Below, piece after piece: positions 1 through 8,371 of a stretch of DNA of 40,593 nt (positions are counted from its first letter, which is position 1; each line of letters begins with the position of its first letter). The DNA is from Allobosea sp. 67-29. GTDB taxonomy: Bacteria > Pseudomonadota > Alphaproteobacteria > Rhizobiales > Beijerinckiaceae. The notes below the pieces were generated by a model that saw only the letters and a program-made list of their open reading frames with translations, did not search any database and was not told the DNA's origin. The DNA is taken from the NCBI RefSeq assembly GCF_001898115.1, contig NZ_MKSQ01000019.1, forward strand, positions 110,711 through 151,303, given 5' to 3'. The position numbers were made by a program, and so were the translations under genes.

Positions 1-377
1 GCCGAGGTAGCGGGCCGGTCGCCGTTTGCGAGCGGCGAGCCCGGCCCGCCAAGCCGGCGTCGCGGCCAATCCGGGGCCGCCGTCCCGGCCTGCTGCACCC
101 TGCCGCAGCAGCCTGACCCTAGGATTTCGGAGCGGGCGTGTTCGAGACCACGAGCTGCAGACGCGGCCCCTTCTGCGGGGCCGGCTGGAGCGGCTTTCCG
201 GACCTGATCCCGATGCGCCTGATCCTGGCGCGGCGAAACGCAACCGAGAGCTTGTTTCCTGCTTTCATCTGACCGCTTTCCGATGCCGCGCGAGCATCGT
301 CGCAGCGCGCGGGCCCGGGCGCGCCCCTCATTTGATGGAGGCGCGGAATCTTTCGGCCGCCGTCACCATCCGAAGGC
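1..377. other. Left-edge stretch without a firm gene
   Basis: This GC-rich stretch lies downstream of the minus-strand racemase-family gene. The plus strand shows only arginine/proline-rich reading frames of the kind that arise opposite or out of frame in such DNA. The only weakly plausible coding signal is a 49-codon minus-strand frame, listed separately. I see no tRNA, repeat or clear terminator. A gene could run in from beyond the left edge, but the first hundred bases contain no recognisable protein motif. Confidence 0.4.
119..268 (-). CDS. Possible 49-residue basic protein, unknown function
   Basis: An ATG at the 268 end opens a 49-codon frame ending in TAG. The predicted product is strongly basic (many Arg/Lys) and ends in a hydrophobic strand-like segment LQLVVSN followed by a proline-rich tail. 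Third codon positions are mostly G or C, as expected for real genes in this genome, and that is the main argument for coding. The ribosome-binding site is weak (GGAAAG about 7 bases upstream). The frame is also open further upstream, so the ATG may not be the true start. I recognise no family. It could equally be chance in GC-rich DNA. Confidence 0.2.
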   Translation of the reverse strand: MKAGNKLSVAFRRARIRRIGIRSGKPLQPAPQKGPRLQLVVSNTPAPKS

Positions 378-1406
378 TCACCATTGCGGCCAGGTATCCG
401 ACAGACGGTAACCCGCCGGATAGGGATCGGCCGGGTCGAGCATGAGCTGGCGCGTCTCCGTGACCCAGGCGCTGCCGGTGATGCGTGGAACAACGGCCGC
501 CGCCGTGCCGACCTGGGTGAGACTTTCGATCATGCAGTCGAAGCGCGAGCCGATGATCGAGAGGCCGACGAAGGGCTCGCCCACGGCAAGCTGGCCGCGC
601 GCGTGCAGGACGGCCATCCGCGCCGAGCATCCCGTGCCCGTGGGCGAACGGTCGATCTTGCCGGGCCGGATGGCGACGGCGTTGCGACCGGTCAGGACAC
701 CGTCGACCCGCTCGACCGGCGCTGCGAACTGGCAGAAGGAGATGTGGTTCCAACCGGTGTCGCCGGGATGGGCGAAGCCCAGCTGCTCGTTCGCCGCCCG
801 GGTGATCCGCATGCCGATCTCGGCGAGATCGCGCGCCTCGTCGGGAGCGATGGCGAAGCCCAGGGCCGGCGCGTCGACGATCACGAAGCTGTCGCCGCCA
901 TAGGCGATGTCGACCGCGAGCGTGCCGAGGCCCTCGATCTCGAGAGCGGCGTCGAGCTCGGTCGCGAAGGAGGGGACGTTGCGCAGGCTGATGCTCTGCG
1001 CCTTGCCGTCCCGGCAGGCGGCGCTGATGGCGATGAGCCCGGCAGGCGCCTCGAGCACGAGCTCGGTCGTCGGCTCCTGCATCGGCACGATACCGGTATC
1101 CAGCAGCACCGTGGCGACGCAGATCGCGTTGGAACCCGACATCGGTGGCGTGTCGGCCGGCTCCATGATGATCCAGCCCATCCGGGCGCGCGGATCCTTC
1201 GGCGGCACCAGCAGGTTGACGTGGCGGAAGACGCCGCCGCGCGGCTCGTTCAGCACGAAGTTCCGCAGAGTCTCGTCGCGCGCGATGAAGCGCGACTGCT
1301 CCCACAGCGTGTCGCCCGGCGGAGGAGCGACACCACCGACGATCACGTCTCCGACCTCGCCGGCGGCGTGGCAGCCGACGACATGAACGATCCTGCCGCT
1401 GCGCAT
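378..1406 (-). CDS. Proline racemase family protein with Ser/Thr active-site pair (hydroxyproline-related)
   Basis: The 342-residue product belongs to the cofactor-independent proline racemase / 4-hydroxyproline epimerase / trans-3-hydroxy-L-proline dehydratase superfamily. It has the family's usual length and opening ([18 protein letters not shown]). True racemases and epimerases use two catalytic Cys residues, in MCGH and in DRSPCGTG motifs. Here the first motif reads MSGSNA (Ser90) and the second DRSPTGTG (Thr256). Known family biochemistry links a Thr at the second site to the dehydratase branch, so two-thiol racemase chemistry is unlikely and dehydration of a 3-hydroxyproline-like substrate is the better guess. 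The start is the ATG at 1406, because AGGAGGT lies five bases upstream and the family N-terminus begins there. An in-frame ATG at 1436 would add ten unusual residues. The protein is probably cytosolic and catabolic. No partner gene is adjacent. Confidence 0.85.
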   Translation of the reverse strand: MRSGRIVHVVGCHAAGEVGDVIVGGVAPPPGDTLWEQSRFIARDETLRNFVLNEPRGGVFRHVNLLVPPKDPRARMGWIIMEPADTPPMSGSNAICVATVLLDTGIVPMQEPTTELVLEAPAGLIAISAACRDGKAQSISLRNVPSFATELDAALEIEGLGTLAVDIAYGGDSFVIVDAPALGFAIAPDEARDLAEIGMRITRAANEQLGFAHPGDTGWNHISFCQFAAPVERVDGVLTGRNAVAIRPGKIDRSPTGTGCSARMAVLHARGQLAVGEPFVGLSIIGSRFDCMIESLTQVGTAAAVVPRITGSAWVTETRQLMLDPADPYPAGYRLSDTWPQW

Positions 1407-1595
1407 GGGCACCTCCTGCATGGCTGAGCGAGCCATGCTATTCGGTTTGCCGCCGGCTCAGAAGTGGCTTCAGGCGCGCCTGCAGCCGGTTTCCGGCGCC
1501 GTTCCGCAGGCGTTTCGCTGCCGCTCCTCCAAATGAATGAGGCGTGGCATTCTGGCATCGGGTGCAATGTCGGCACCGGTGTCGGGCGGGCGGCG

Positions 1596-3158
1596 ATGAC
1601 GAGCGATCCAGCGATCAATCCCTATGACGCGGTGGCCTATCCGGGGCACTCCTTCGCCCAGACGCATCCGGCGCGCCTTGGCACGATCGCGCATTTCCAC
1701 GGCATGCGCCCGGCTCCGCCCGCGGCAATGCGGGTGCTCGAACTCGGCTGCGGACGGGGCGGCAACCTCATCCCGATGGCGGCGCAGTATCCGGAAAGCC
1801 GCTTCCTCGGCATCGACCTGAGCGGCGATTCGATCCGAAAGGCGAACGAGGCTGTGACGGAGCTCGCGCTCACCAACATCGTCTTCGAGCAGGCCGACAT
1901 CCTCGCGCTCACCCCCGAGATCGGCATCTTCGACTACATCATCGTCCACGGTGTCTATTCCTGGGTGCCCGATCCCGTGCGCGAGCGGATCATCGCCCTG
2001 TTCGGCACCTTGCTGGCGCCTCAGGGCGTCGCCTATGTCAGCTACAACGCCCTGCCGGGCTGCCGCTTCCGCGATCTGGCGCGGGACGTCATGCTGTTCG
2101 AGACGCGGGACATCGCGGATCCGCGCGAGCGGGTCCGCGTCGCGCGGGCGGCGCTGAAGGCCTATGCCGAGGCGAGCGACCCCGACAGCTATCACGGCGC
2201 CATCCTGCGCCAGCGCGAGAAGCAGATCGAGGACACGCCGGACAGCGTGCTCTACCATGACGATCTCAATCCGATCGCACGGCCCTTTGCGCTGCACGAG
2301 GTGCTCGCGGCGGGCGAGCGTCACGGGCTGCAGTTTCTCGCCGAGGCTTCCTTTCCGAACCCGTACGGAGCGGCGAAAGGGCCGGCGCAGCGGATGCTTG
2401 CCGAGATTCCTGCCGATCCTCCGCTGGCACGCGAGCAGGCGCTCGATCTGCTGATCGGCCGGGCCTTCCGCGAGACGTTGCTGTGCCGCGGCGATATCAG
2501 GCTGCGTCGCGGCATCGGCGCCGGGTCGCTGGAACCCTATTGTCTCGCTGCCGATGTCCGGCCGGTTCGGGAGAGCGAGGAGGAACGCAAGCCCGGCGTC
2601 GAACGCTTCGCGTTCCAGGAAGGCGTGAAGCTGTCGGTGGATCTGCCAGCCTGCAAGGCCGCGCTCGGCATTCTCGGCGAGGCCTGGCCGGCGAGCATTG
2701 CCTATCCCGATCTCATGCGGCGGTCGCTCGATGCCGCCGCGGCCGAGGCCGCTGCGGGTCTCGACCGGGAGCGCGAGGCCGCGCGGCTCGACGAGGCGCT
2801 GATCGCGATCTTCAAGACCGGCCTGCTCGACGTCCGCCTCGTGGCCCCGCCGCTCGCCGCCAGCCTCGGCGAGCGGCCCGTGGCGAGCCCGGTCGTCCGC
2901 TGGCAGGCCTCGACCTCCGCCGAGGTCACCGATCTGCGCCATCGCACGGTGATGCTCGACGGCGTGCTGGTCCGGAAGTTCGTCTGCCTGCTCGACGGTT
3001 CGCGCGACCAGGCGATGCTGCTCGACGAGATGAACAGCTTCCTCGACGAGGCGCGGGCGGCCGGGCCCGCGGCGTCGGGGTTGCCCGACCGGGTGACGGA
3101 GGCGGAAGTCGCGATGCATCTGCAGGACGTCGTCCGGCTCGGGCTGCTGCATGGCTGA
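1596..3158 (+). CDS. Class I SAM-dependent methyltransferase with methyltransferase regulatory domain
   Basis: The predicted 520-residue cytosolic protein has a Rossmann methyltransferase domain in its first half. It carries the family lead-in YPGHSFAQTHPARL (about residues 15-28), SAM-binding motif I VLELGCGRGGN (47-57), the acidic FLGIDLS strand, and a later FDYIIVHGVYSWVP segment. The second half matches the arrangement of the methyltransferase regulatory domain (PF10119-type), followed by a helical C-terminus. The substrate is unknown. The ATG at 1596 (MTSDPAINPYD) was chosen because conserved sequence starts there. An upstream in-frame ATG at 1464 would add 44 residues of low-complexity sequence. 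The next gene follows after a short gap on the same strand, so co-transcription with the transglycosylase fusion is likely. A role in the neighbouring T6SS is possible but unproven. Confidence 0.8.
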   Translation: MTSDPAINPYDAVAYPGHSFAQTHPARLGTIAHFHGMRPAPPAAMRVLELGCGRGGNLIPMAAQYPESRFLGIDLSGDSIRKANEAVTELALTNIVFEQADILALTPEIGIFDYIIVHGVYSWVPDPVRERIIALFGTLLAPQGVAYVSYNALPGCRFRDLARDVMLFETRDIADPRERVRVARAALKAYAEASDPDSYHGAILRQREKQIEDTPDSVLYHDDLNPIARPFALHEVLAAGERHGLQFLAEASFPNPYGAAKGPAQRMLAEIPADPPLAREQALDLLIGRAFRETLLCRGDIRLRRGIGAGSLEPYCLAADVRPVRESEEERKPGVERFAFQEGVKLSVDLPACKAALGILGEAWPASIAYPDLMRRSLDAAAAEAAAGLDREREAARLDEALIAIFKTGLLDVRLVAPPLAASLGERPVASPVVRWQASTSAEVTDLRHRTVMLDGVLVRKFVCLLDGSRDQAMLLDEMNSFLDEARAAGPAASGLPDRVTEAEVAMHLQDVVRLGLLHG

Positions 3159-3224
3159 CGATTGTCGCCCGCAGCCGGGAAGCATAACCTTAGGTTACAT
3201 GAGGAGAGGGCGCGGTTCGTCGGG

Positions 3225-5015
3225 ATGAGCGAGCGCTTCCGCCAGTTTCAGATCGCCTTTCCGGAGGAGGCCTGCCTCGCCGCGCTGATGCGCCTGCGCC
3301 ATGGCGGCACCGCGATGGCCTGCCCGGCCTGCGGCAGGCCGGCGATCTTCGAGGCGCGCCCGAAATTGCGGGGCTTCGCCTGCAACCACTGCAATTACCT
3401 GATTCACCCGGCCGCCGGCACGCCGCTGGAGAGCCGGCGCACCGCGCTGCAGCACTGGTTCTTCGCGGTGAAGCTGACGGCGGAACAGCCTGGCAAGGCC
3501 GCCGCGACAGCCCTGACGCGCGAGGCGGGGCTGCCCCAGCTTGCGGCCAAGCGGATCGTCGACGAACTCGCTGCACTCGGTGCCGCGGGCGAGCCGGCCT
3601 GGCTTGCCGGGCTGAGGCGGCTGGTCACCGGCGAGAGCGATGCGACATCCCCCGGCGCAGCCGCCGTTCCGGCCCTGCCGCCTGCCCCGGAGCGCCCGGC
3701 TCTCCGACCCGCTCCATCGACGGCGGGACCGCCAGCAGCCGCGCCGCGCGGCATTCCGGCGGATGTCCCGCCACGTCCCGCGTCGGCCCTGGCCCCCGCT
3801 GTAGTAGTGCCCGCCGGGTCGCCGCAGCCGCAGCGAACCGCCGCCGCGAGCCCATCGGTTTCCGATCCGCCCGCGGCACCGAAGAAGGGGCCTTCGGGCC
3901 GGATGGCGATCGTGGCCGTGGCCGTCGGCGTCGGCTGCGTCGTCGCGGCGGTGGTCGGGCTCGCCTATGCGCGGCTGCAGCAGCAGGAGCCGGCCCGGGA
4001 CGAGGCCGAGTTCGCCGCCGACCGGATGATCCCGTCGCTCAAGGACGCGCCGGCGCGGCCGTCCCTGATCCTGTCCTCGGTCGAGCAGGACCTGGAGGGA
4101 GCCCGGCAGGCCGCGCAATTCGCGCTCGACAACGATCCCTCGCTGGCCAACATCAAGCCGCAGGAGGAGGCGCCGACGCAGCAGGTTCCGGTCAACCAGC
4201 TGCAATTGCCCTCGAACATCCTGCTGGTGCCGCCCAAGGCCGGCGGGATGCCGGGGGCGGGACCGGTCTCTCCCAGCGGCGCCCCGCAGCCGCCTCCGGT
4301 CATATCCAGCGGCGATCCCGACCAGGTGCTGACCTTCGGCCCGATCAAGATCCGCCGCCACCTCGTCGACACCATCGTCCGGGCCAGCAAGGTCGTGGGC
4401 GCCGACCCGACGCTGCTGATGGCGGTCGCCGACAAGGAATCCTCGTTCTCGACGGCGGTGAAGGCGCAGACCTCCTCGGCGACCGGGCTCTACCAGTTCA
4501 TCGAGCAGACCTGGCTCGGCGTGATCTACGAGTTCGGCGCCAGGCACGGGCTCGCGGCCGAGGCCAAGCTGATCGGCAAGTCCGGGCGGCAGTTCGTCGT
4601 CACGGATTCGAGCCAGCGCCAGCGCATCCTCGACATGCGGCGCGAACCCTATATTTCGGCACTGCTGGCGGCCGAGATGCTGAAGCGCGACACGCTCAGG
4701 TTGGAGCGGGCGCTCGGCCGGCATCTCACCGGCGGCGAGATCTACCTGATCCATTTCCTCGGGCCGGATGCGGCACAGACCTTCATCGAGACGATGGAGG
4801 AGCAGCCCGGCGTCAAGGCGGCGGAGCTGCTGCCCAAGCCGGCCCAGGCCAACCGGCCGATCTTCTATGCCGATGCCGGCGGCGAGACCAAGACGCTCTC
4901 GGTGTCCGAGGTCCACAAGAAGTTCAATGACATGATCAGGATCAGGCTCGATCGCTACAGCGCGGTCCGGCCGACAATGGGGCCGGGGATCGCCCGGCCG
5001 CAGCCGAAGAAGTGA
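3225..5015 (+). CDS. Membrane-anchored lytic transglycosylase-like protein with N-terminal transposase-type zinc ribbon
   Basis: The product is about 596 residues long. Residues 33-56 form a four-cysteine zinc ribbon (CPAC...CNHC, Cys33/36/53/56). It is followed by a GTPLESRRTALQHWFFAVKL segment closely resembling the N-terminus of IS1595-type transposases. A Pro/Ala-rich stretch (about 140-225) leads to one transmembrane helix (about 227-251). A second linker leads to a soluble-lytic-transglycosylase/lysozyme-like domain (about 370-560) with the probable catalytic Glu405 in DKESSF and the signature ATGLYQFIEQTW. The topology implied is ribbon in the cytoplasm and transglycosylase in the periplasm. 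It may cut peptidoglycan for T6SS channel assembly, as housekeeping or dedicated lytic enzymes do in other species; that role is inference. The ATG at 3225 is preferred over a TTG at 3162. A GAGGAGAGGG sits upstream but rather far away, so the start is uncertain. Confidence 0.75.
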   Translation: MSERFRQFQIAFPEEACLAALMRLRHGGTAMACPACGRPAIFEARPKLRGFACNHCNYLIHPAAGTPLESRRTALQHWFFAVKLTAEQPGKAAATALTREAGLPQLAAKRIVDELAALGAAGEPAWLAGLRRLVTGESDATSPGAAAVPALPPAPERPALRPAPSTAGPPAAAPRGIPADVPPRPASALAPAVVVPAGSPQPQRTAAASPSVSDPPAAPKKGPSGRMAIVAVAVGVGCVVAAVVGLAYARLQQQEPARDEAEFAADRMIPSLKDAPARPSLILSSVEQDLEGARQAAQFALDNDPSLANIKPQEEAPTQQVPVNQLQLPSNILLVPPKAGGMPGAGPVSPSGAPQPPPVISSGDPDQVLTFGPIKIRRHLVDTIVRASKVVGADPTLLMAVADKESSFSTAVKAQTSSATGLYQFIEQTWLGVIYEFGARHGLAAEAKLIGKSGRQFVVTDSSQRQRILDMRREPYISALLAAEMLKRDTLRLERALGRHLTGGEIYLIHFLGPDAAQTFIETMEEQPGVKAAELLPKPAQANRPIFYADAGGETKTLSVSEVHKKFNDMIRIRLDRYSAVRPTMGPGIARPQPKK

Positions 5016-5106
5016 AGAGTTTCAAGGACTGCCTCGTGTCGCAGGCAAACCCGTCTGTGGCGTTTCATTCCCCGCCGGGGCCGGGGCTTGGGAAGGAGTG
5101 GTGACC

Positions 5107-5385
5107 ATGGCGGGCAACCGTTTCGAACAGGTCGATGAACCGCAGGCGGATGCGATCACGCTCAGCCTGTCCGAGCGCGGCGGCGAGGCCTATGGCCGCG
5201 TGCATTGCCCGGCCGAGCTCGCCGCCGGGCAGCTCGTCAACGACTTCGTCAGCGACGAGATGGCGGCGAAGGATGCCTTCCGCACCGCGATCCGACTGGC
5301 GAACGAGATTCGCGCGCCGATCGTGGTGGCGGATGCGGCCGGCGTCTGGCAGGACGAATGGGGCGTGCTCTATCGCGAGATGTGA
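5107..5385 (+). CDS. Small protein of unknown function
   Basis: The 92-residue acidic, soluble product has no signal peptide or transmembrane segment. The AAGGAG eight bases before the ATG at 5107 supports this start over two in-frame GTG codons just upstream. Visible features are a strand-rich first half (DAITLSLSERGGEAYGRVHC) and a helical stretch (AKDAFRTAIRLANEI) followed by APIVVADAAGVW. This resembles a small alpha/beta fold, but I recognise no family. It follows the transglycosylase fusion by about 90 bases on the same strand, so it may be co-transcribed and serve as its partner. It converges with ppkA. Confidence 0.6.
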   Translation: MAGNRFEQVDEPQADAITLSLSERGGEAYGRVHCPAELAAGQLVNDFVSDEMAAKDAFRTAIRLANEIRAPIVVADAAGVWQDEWGVLYREM

Positions 5386-5393
5386 AGAGCGGG

Positions 5394-5412
5394 CCGCCTG
5401 TCCGCGAGGCGG
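5394..5412. terminator. Hairpin between convergent genes
   Basis: CCGCCT pairs perfectly with AGGCGG around a seven-base loop in the short gap where the small plus-strand gene and minus-strand ppkA converge. There is no U-tract, so intrinsic termination is doubtful. It may instead stabilise 3' ends. Confidence 0.25.
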
Positions 5413-5434
5413 GCAGCCGGCCTCGGCTCCCGTC

Positions 5435-7570
5435 TCACTCGATCCGGAAATACTTGATGCCGAGGCCGAGCTTCCCGGTCTGGCGGGCGAGATCGAGCTT
5501 GAGGTTCCTGAAGAACTCGGCGGCGGGCGCCGGGTTGGGGCCCGAGAGTGCCGGCAGGGGCGCCTGGCTGACGAGCGCGAGCACCGTCTGCGGCCGGGCT
5601 GCGCCGCCGGTCGATTCGAGCTTCAGGTTGAAGGTCACCTTGTCGCCCTCGCGCTTCATGAAGCTCGCGAGGTTGTAGACGAGGCCATCGTCGCCGATCA
5701 GCACGATGTCGAGGTTGAGGCCGCCGCCCGCCTCGACCGAGCCGTTCAGAACCTCGCCGCTCTTCATGTTGAAGTTGCCGATCTGCAGCTTGACGCTGCG
5801 GTCGATCGCGACGCCGGGCTGCCTGAGAAACTCGGCCATGGGGCATTGCGCGGTAGTCAGCGGACGCAGGTTGATCTGTGCCTCGAAGCCCTGCGCGGCC
5901 TTGAAGGCGCCGTCGAAGGCGACGAAAGGCTCGGTGCCGCTGCCGAAGCCTTCGAGCACCGCCTTGCGGTCGCCGATCTCGAGCGGCCACAGGAAGAAGC
6001 AGGAGCCGCCGTCATAGTCCCGGATATAGCGCTCGACCCGCTCCGCCGGCGTACGCGGTTCAGCCTCCTGCGTGCTGGTGTTCTCGACCGGCGGCGGCTG
6101 GCTGGTGCCGGTGACGGGAGGCTTCGGGGCGGGAGGTTTCGGCGCGGCAGGCTTCTCGGTGCTGGGGGACGGAGGCTTCACGGCCGGCGGCTTCTCGGCG
6201 CTGCCGATGGTCGGCGGCTTTGCCGGCTGCGTCGTCTCCGGGGCGGGTGGTGGCGTGACGGGCGGTGGCACGACCGGAGGGGAGGGCGGATTCTGCGCGG
6301 TGTTCTCGTTGACGGCGATCTGGCTGCCGGCGGGCCTCTGCTGCTGCGGTGCGGTCGCCGGCGTCGACGTCGACCCGGCGGATGCCGGCGGGCTTGCCGG
6401 TTCCTGGGCCGCTTTCGGCGGGTTCAGGGTGCTGTTGCCCGGTGCGGGCGTTTCGGGCTTCGTCTCGGTCAAGACCGGGGCGCTGGTTGCGGAGGCAGCC
6501 GGCCCGGCGGCAAGGGGCTGCTCGGAAAGCGCCGGCGGGTTGTCGGCGGACAGCCTCGCCGCCTGCTCGCTTTTCCCCGGCCCGAAGACGGTCCAGGCAT
6601 AGAAGCCGCCGCCGGCCAGCAGCGCGAGCGCGGCAATTCCGGCGACGAGCGGCAGGGCCGAGCGCCTCGGCGGATCGGAAGGGGAGCGAGCGGCGGCTGC
6701 CTTCCTTCCGGTCGTGGCCTGCGGCTGCCAGGCGGCAACCTCGGCCATGTCGGCAGGGCGGTTTTCAGGGTCGGGCGCCAGCATCCGCGCCAGCAATGGA
6801 CGCAGGCCGGGGTCGACCGCCGACAGATCGGGCAGGCGGCGGCGCTTGTCGAGGATGTCGGCCTGCGAGCCGCCCATGTCGAGCGCGCGCCCGGTCAGCG
6901 CCTGCGCCAGCACCAGCGCGAAGGAGTACATATCGGAGCGGCCGCTGACCTCGCCGCCGTAGAGGCCGAGCTGCTCCGGCGAGACATAGTTGTACTTGCC
7001 CGCAAAACCCGAGCCGATCACCGTGCCCTCGCCGAGGATGCTGGAGCGGGCGATGCCGAAATCGATGATCTTGGCGCGCGAGGGGTCCCCGCCCGGCAGG
7101 ATGATGTTGTCCGGCGAGATATCGCGATGGATGATGCCGAGCCGATGGGCGGCATGCAGGCCCGGCGCGACGCGCTGGCGCAGCACGTTGGCCTCTTCGG
7201 CCGTCAGCGGCCGCTCCTTTATGCGCTCGGAAAGCGGCTGGCCGTCGACGAACTCCATCGCGAGATAGGGCGTCTCGCTCACCGGGTCGATGGCGAAGAC
7301 GTAGTAGCGGACGATGGCCTCGTTATAGAGGTTGTGCAGGGCGGCCGCCTCTCGCCGGAACAGGGCGAGCACGGCCTCGTCGCGCGCCATGTCGGGGCGG
7401 ATCATCTTGATCGCCACCGCGTCACCGGTCTGGATGGCGCGGCCGCGATAGACTTCGCCCATGCCGCCGACGGCGATTAGGCTCTCGATCTGGTAGATGC
7501 CGTTGAGAGTCGTGCCGATGCGGGCGTTGGCGCGGGGCGCAAAGACGGTGCGCTCGGAGTCGTCGCTCAT
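5435..7570 (-). CDS. ppkA: T6SS-associated serine/threonine protein kinase PpkA
   Basis: The 711-residue transmembrane kinase is the activating half of the T6SS threonine phosphorylation pathway; in characterised systems it phosphorylates the FHA protein. The Hanks-type kinase domain (about 20-280) shows a glycine-rich loop (VGGMGEVY), Lys55 in VAIK, Glu74, the catalytic loop HRDISPDN (His148-Asp150, Asn155) and DFG at 170-172. The usual HRDxK lysine is Ser152, a variant I believe occurs in other bacterial kinases. A transmembrane helix (about 305-330) is followed by a very Pro/Thr-rich periplasmic linker (about 335-500). A globular C-terminal domain then begins at ERVERYIRDYDGGSCFF and could sense an envelope signal. 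Its ATG overlaps the pppA stop by four bases, indicating translational coupling. It is the last gene of the tssK-to-ppkA arm. Confidence 0.93.
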   Translation of the reverse strand: MSDDSERTVFAPRANARIGTTLNGIYQIESLIAVGGMGEVYRGRAIQTGDAVAIKMIRPDMARDEAVLALFRREAAALHNLYNEAIVRYYVFAIDPVSETPYLAMEFVDGQPLSERIKERPLTAEEANVLRQRVAPGLHAAHRLGIIHRDISPDNIILPGGDPSRAKIIDFGIARSSILGEGTVIGSGFAGKYNYVSPEQLGLYGGEVSGRSDMYSFALVLAQALTGRALDMGGSQADILDKRRRLPDLSAVDPGLRPLLARMLAPDPENRPADMAEVAAWQPQATTGRKAAAARSPSDPPRRSALPLVAGIAALALLAGGGFYAWTVFGPGKSEQAARLSADNPPALSEQPLAAGPAASATSAPVLTETKPETPAPGNSTLNPPKAAQEPASPPASAGSTSTPATAPQQQRPAGSQIAVNENTAQNPPSPPVVPPPVTPPPAPETTQPAKPPTIGSAEKPPAVKPPSPSTEKPAAPKPPAPKPPVTGTSQPPPVENTSTQEAEPRTPAERVERYIRDYDGGSCFFLWPLEIGDRKAVLEGFGSGTEPFVAFDGAFKAAQGFEAQINLRPLTTAQCPMAEFLRQPGVAIDRSVKLQIGNFNMKSGEVLNGSVEAGGGLNLDIVLIGDDGLVYNLASFMKREGDKVTFNLKLESTGGAARPQTVLALVSQAPLPALSGPNPAPAAEFFRNLKLDLARQTGKLGLGIKYFRIE

Positions 7571-8361
7571 GACGGTGTGCTCCCTGGCGTGCGCCGGTTC
7601 GGCATCCAGCGTGTGCGCTCGGCCGTGCCTTGTCGATAGCGGACGATGATGACCGTGACGTTGTCGCGCGCGCCGCGCTCCAGCGTCAGCCCGAGCAGGG
7701 CGTCGCAGGCCGCCTGCGCGCTGCCGGCCTCGAGGGCGCCCAGGATCTCGGTGTCGGCGACATGCTCTGTCAGCCCGTCCGAGCAGAGGATGAAGACGTC
7801 GCCATCGGCGATCTCGCCGCTCTCGATGTCGAGCTCGGGCATGTCGTGGACGCCGATCGCATGGGTAATGACGTGCCGGCGCGGCGAGCGCTTCGCCTCG
7901 TCGGGCGTCATCAGGCCGCGATCCACCATGTCCTGCACCTCGGTATGGTCGCGCGAGATCTGGGTGATCTGCCCGGCGCGGACGAGATAGATGCGGCTGT
8001 CGCCCGACCAGACGCAGGCGAAGTGACGCTGGTGGACGAGCAGCACGACCAGCGTCGCGCCCATGGTGGCGCCACGCCGGCGGATCTCCTCGCGCAGCGT
8101 CTCGTTCGCCTTGAGCACGCTGTCCTCCAGCATGGCGAGGAGGTCCGATGCCGAAGCGGCCGCACCGACCCCTTCCAGGGCGGCGACCACGGTGGCGCTG
8201 GCGAGGGCACCGTTCTCATGGCCGCCCATGCCGTCCGCGACGGCCCAAAGGCCGAGCTCCGGGCGCAGGATGAAATTGTCCTCGTTGGCCTTGCGCACCT
8301 TGCCGGTGTGGCTGATGCAGCCGGTCTCGAAATCGGAAGTCTCGCGGGGGACGTCGTTCAT
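7567..8361 (-). CDS. pppA: PP2C-family serine/threonine phosphatase PppA
   Basis: The 264-residue cytosolic phosphatase opposes PpkA by dephosphorylating the FHA protein and keeping the secretion system quiet. PP2C metal-binding and structural motifs are all visible: NEDNF (Asp28), DGMGGHENG (Asp43-Gly44), SGDSRIYL, CSDGL and RDNVTVIIV. The family opening (GCISHTGKVRKANEDN) sits near residue 14, so the start is secure. It lies ten bases after tagF and overlaps ppkA by four bases. In Agrobacterium TagF and PppA are fused in one polypeptide; here they are separate neighbours, consistent with a shared regulatory task. Confidence 0.93.
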   Translation of the reverse strand: MNDVPRETSDFETGCISHTGKVRKANEDNFILRPELGLWAVADGMGGHENGALASATVVAALEGVGAAASASDLLAMLEDSVLKANETLREEIRRRGATMGATLVVLLVHQRHFACVWSGDSRIYLVRAGQITQISRDHTEVQDMVDRGLMTPDEAKRSPRRHVITHAIGVHDMPELDIESGEIADGDVFILCSDGLTEHVADTEILGALEAGSAQAACDALLGLTLERGARDNVTVIIVRYRQGTAERTRWMPNRRTPGSTPS

Positions 8362-8371
8362 GGCGCAACCC

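Noticed and set aside
3162..3224. TTG start extending the transglycosylase fusion by 21 residues
   Set aside because: The extension is not conserved-looking, and ATG at 3225 precedes the first recognisable block; the TTG has no ribosome-binding site.
3225..5015. Insertion sequence suggested by the IS1595-like N-terminus
   Set aside because: There is no DDE/DDNK catalytic core, no terminal inverted repeats and no target duplication; the frame continues into a membrane-anchored transglycosylase.
5107..5385. Immunity protein for the transglycosylase fusion
   Set aside because: The product has no signal peptide, so it would stay in the cytoplasm away from a periplasmic transglycosylase; kept only as an unknown.
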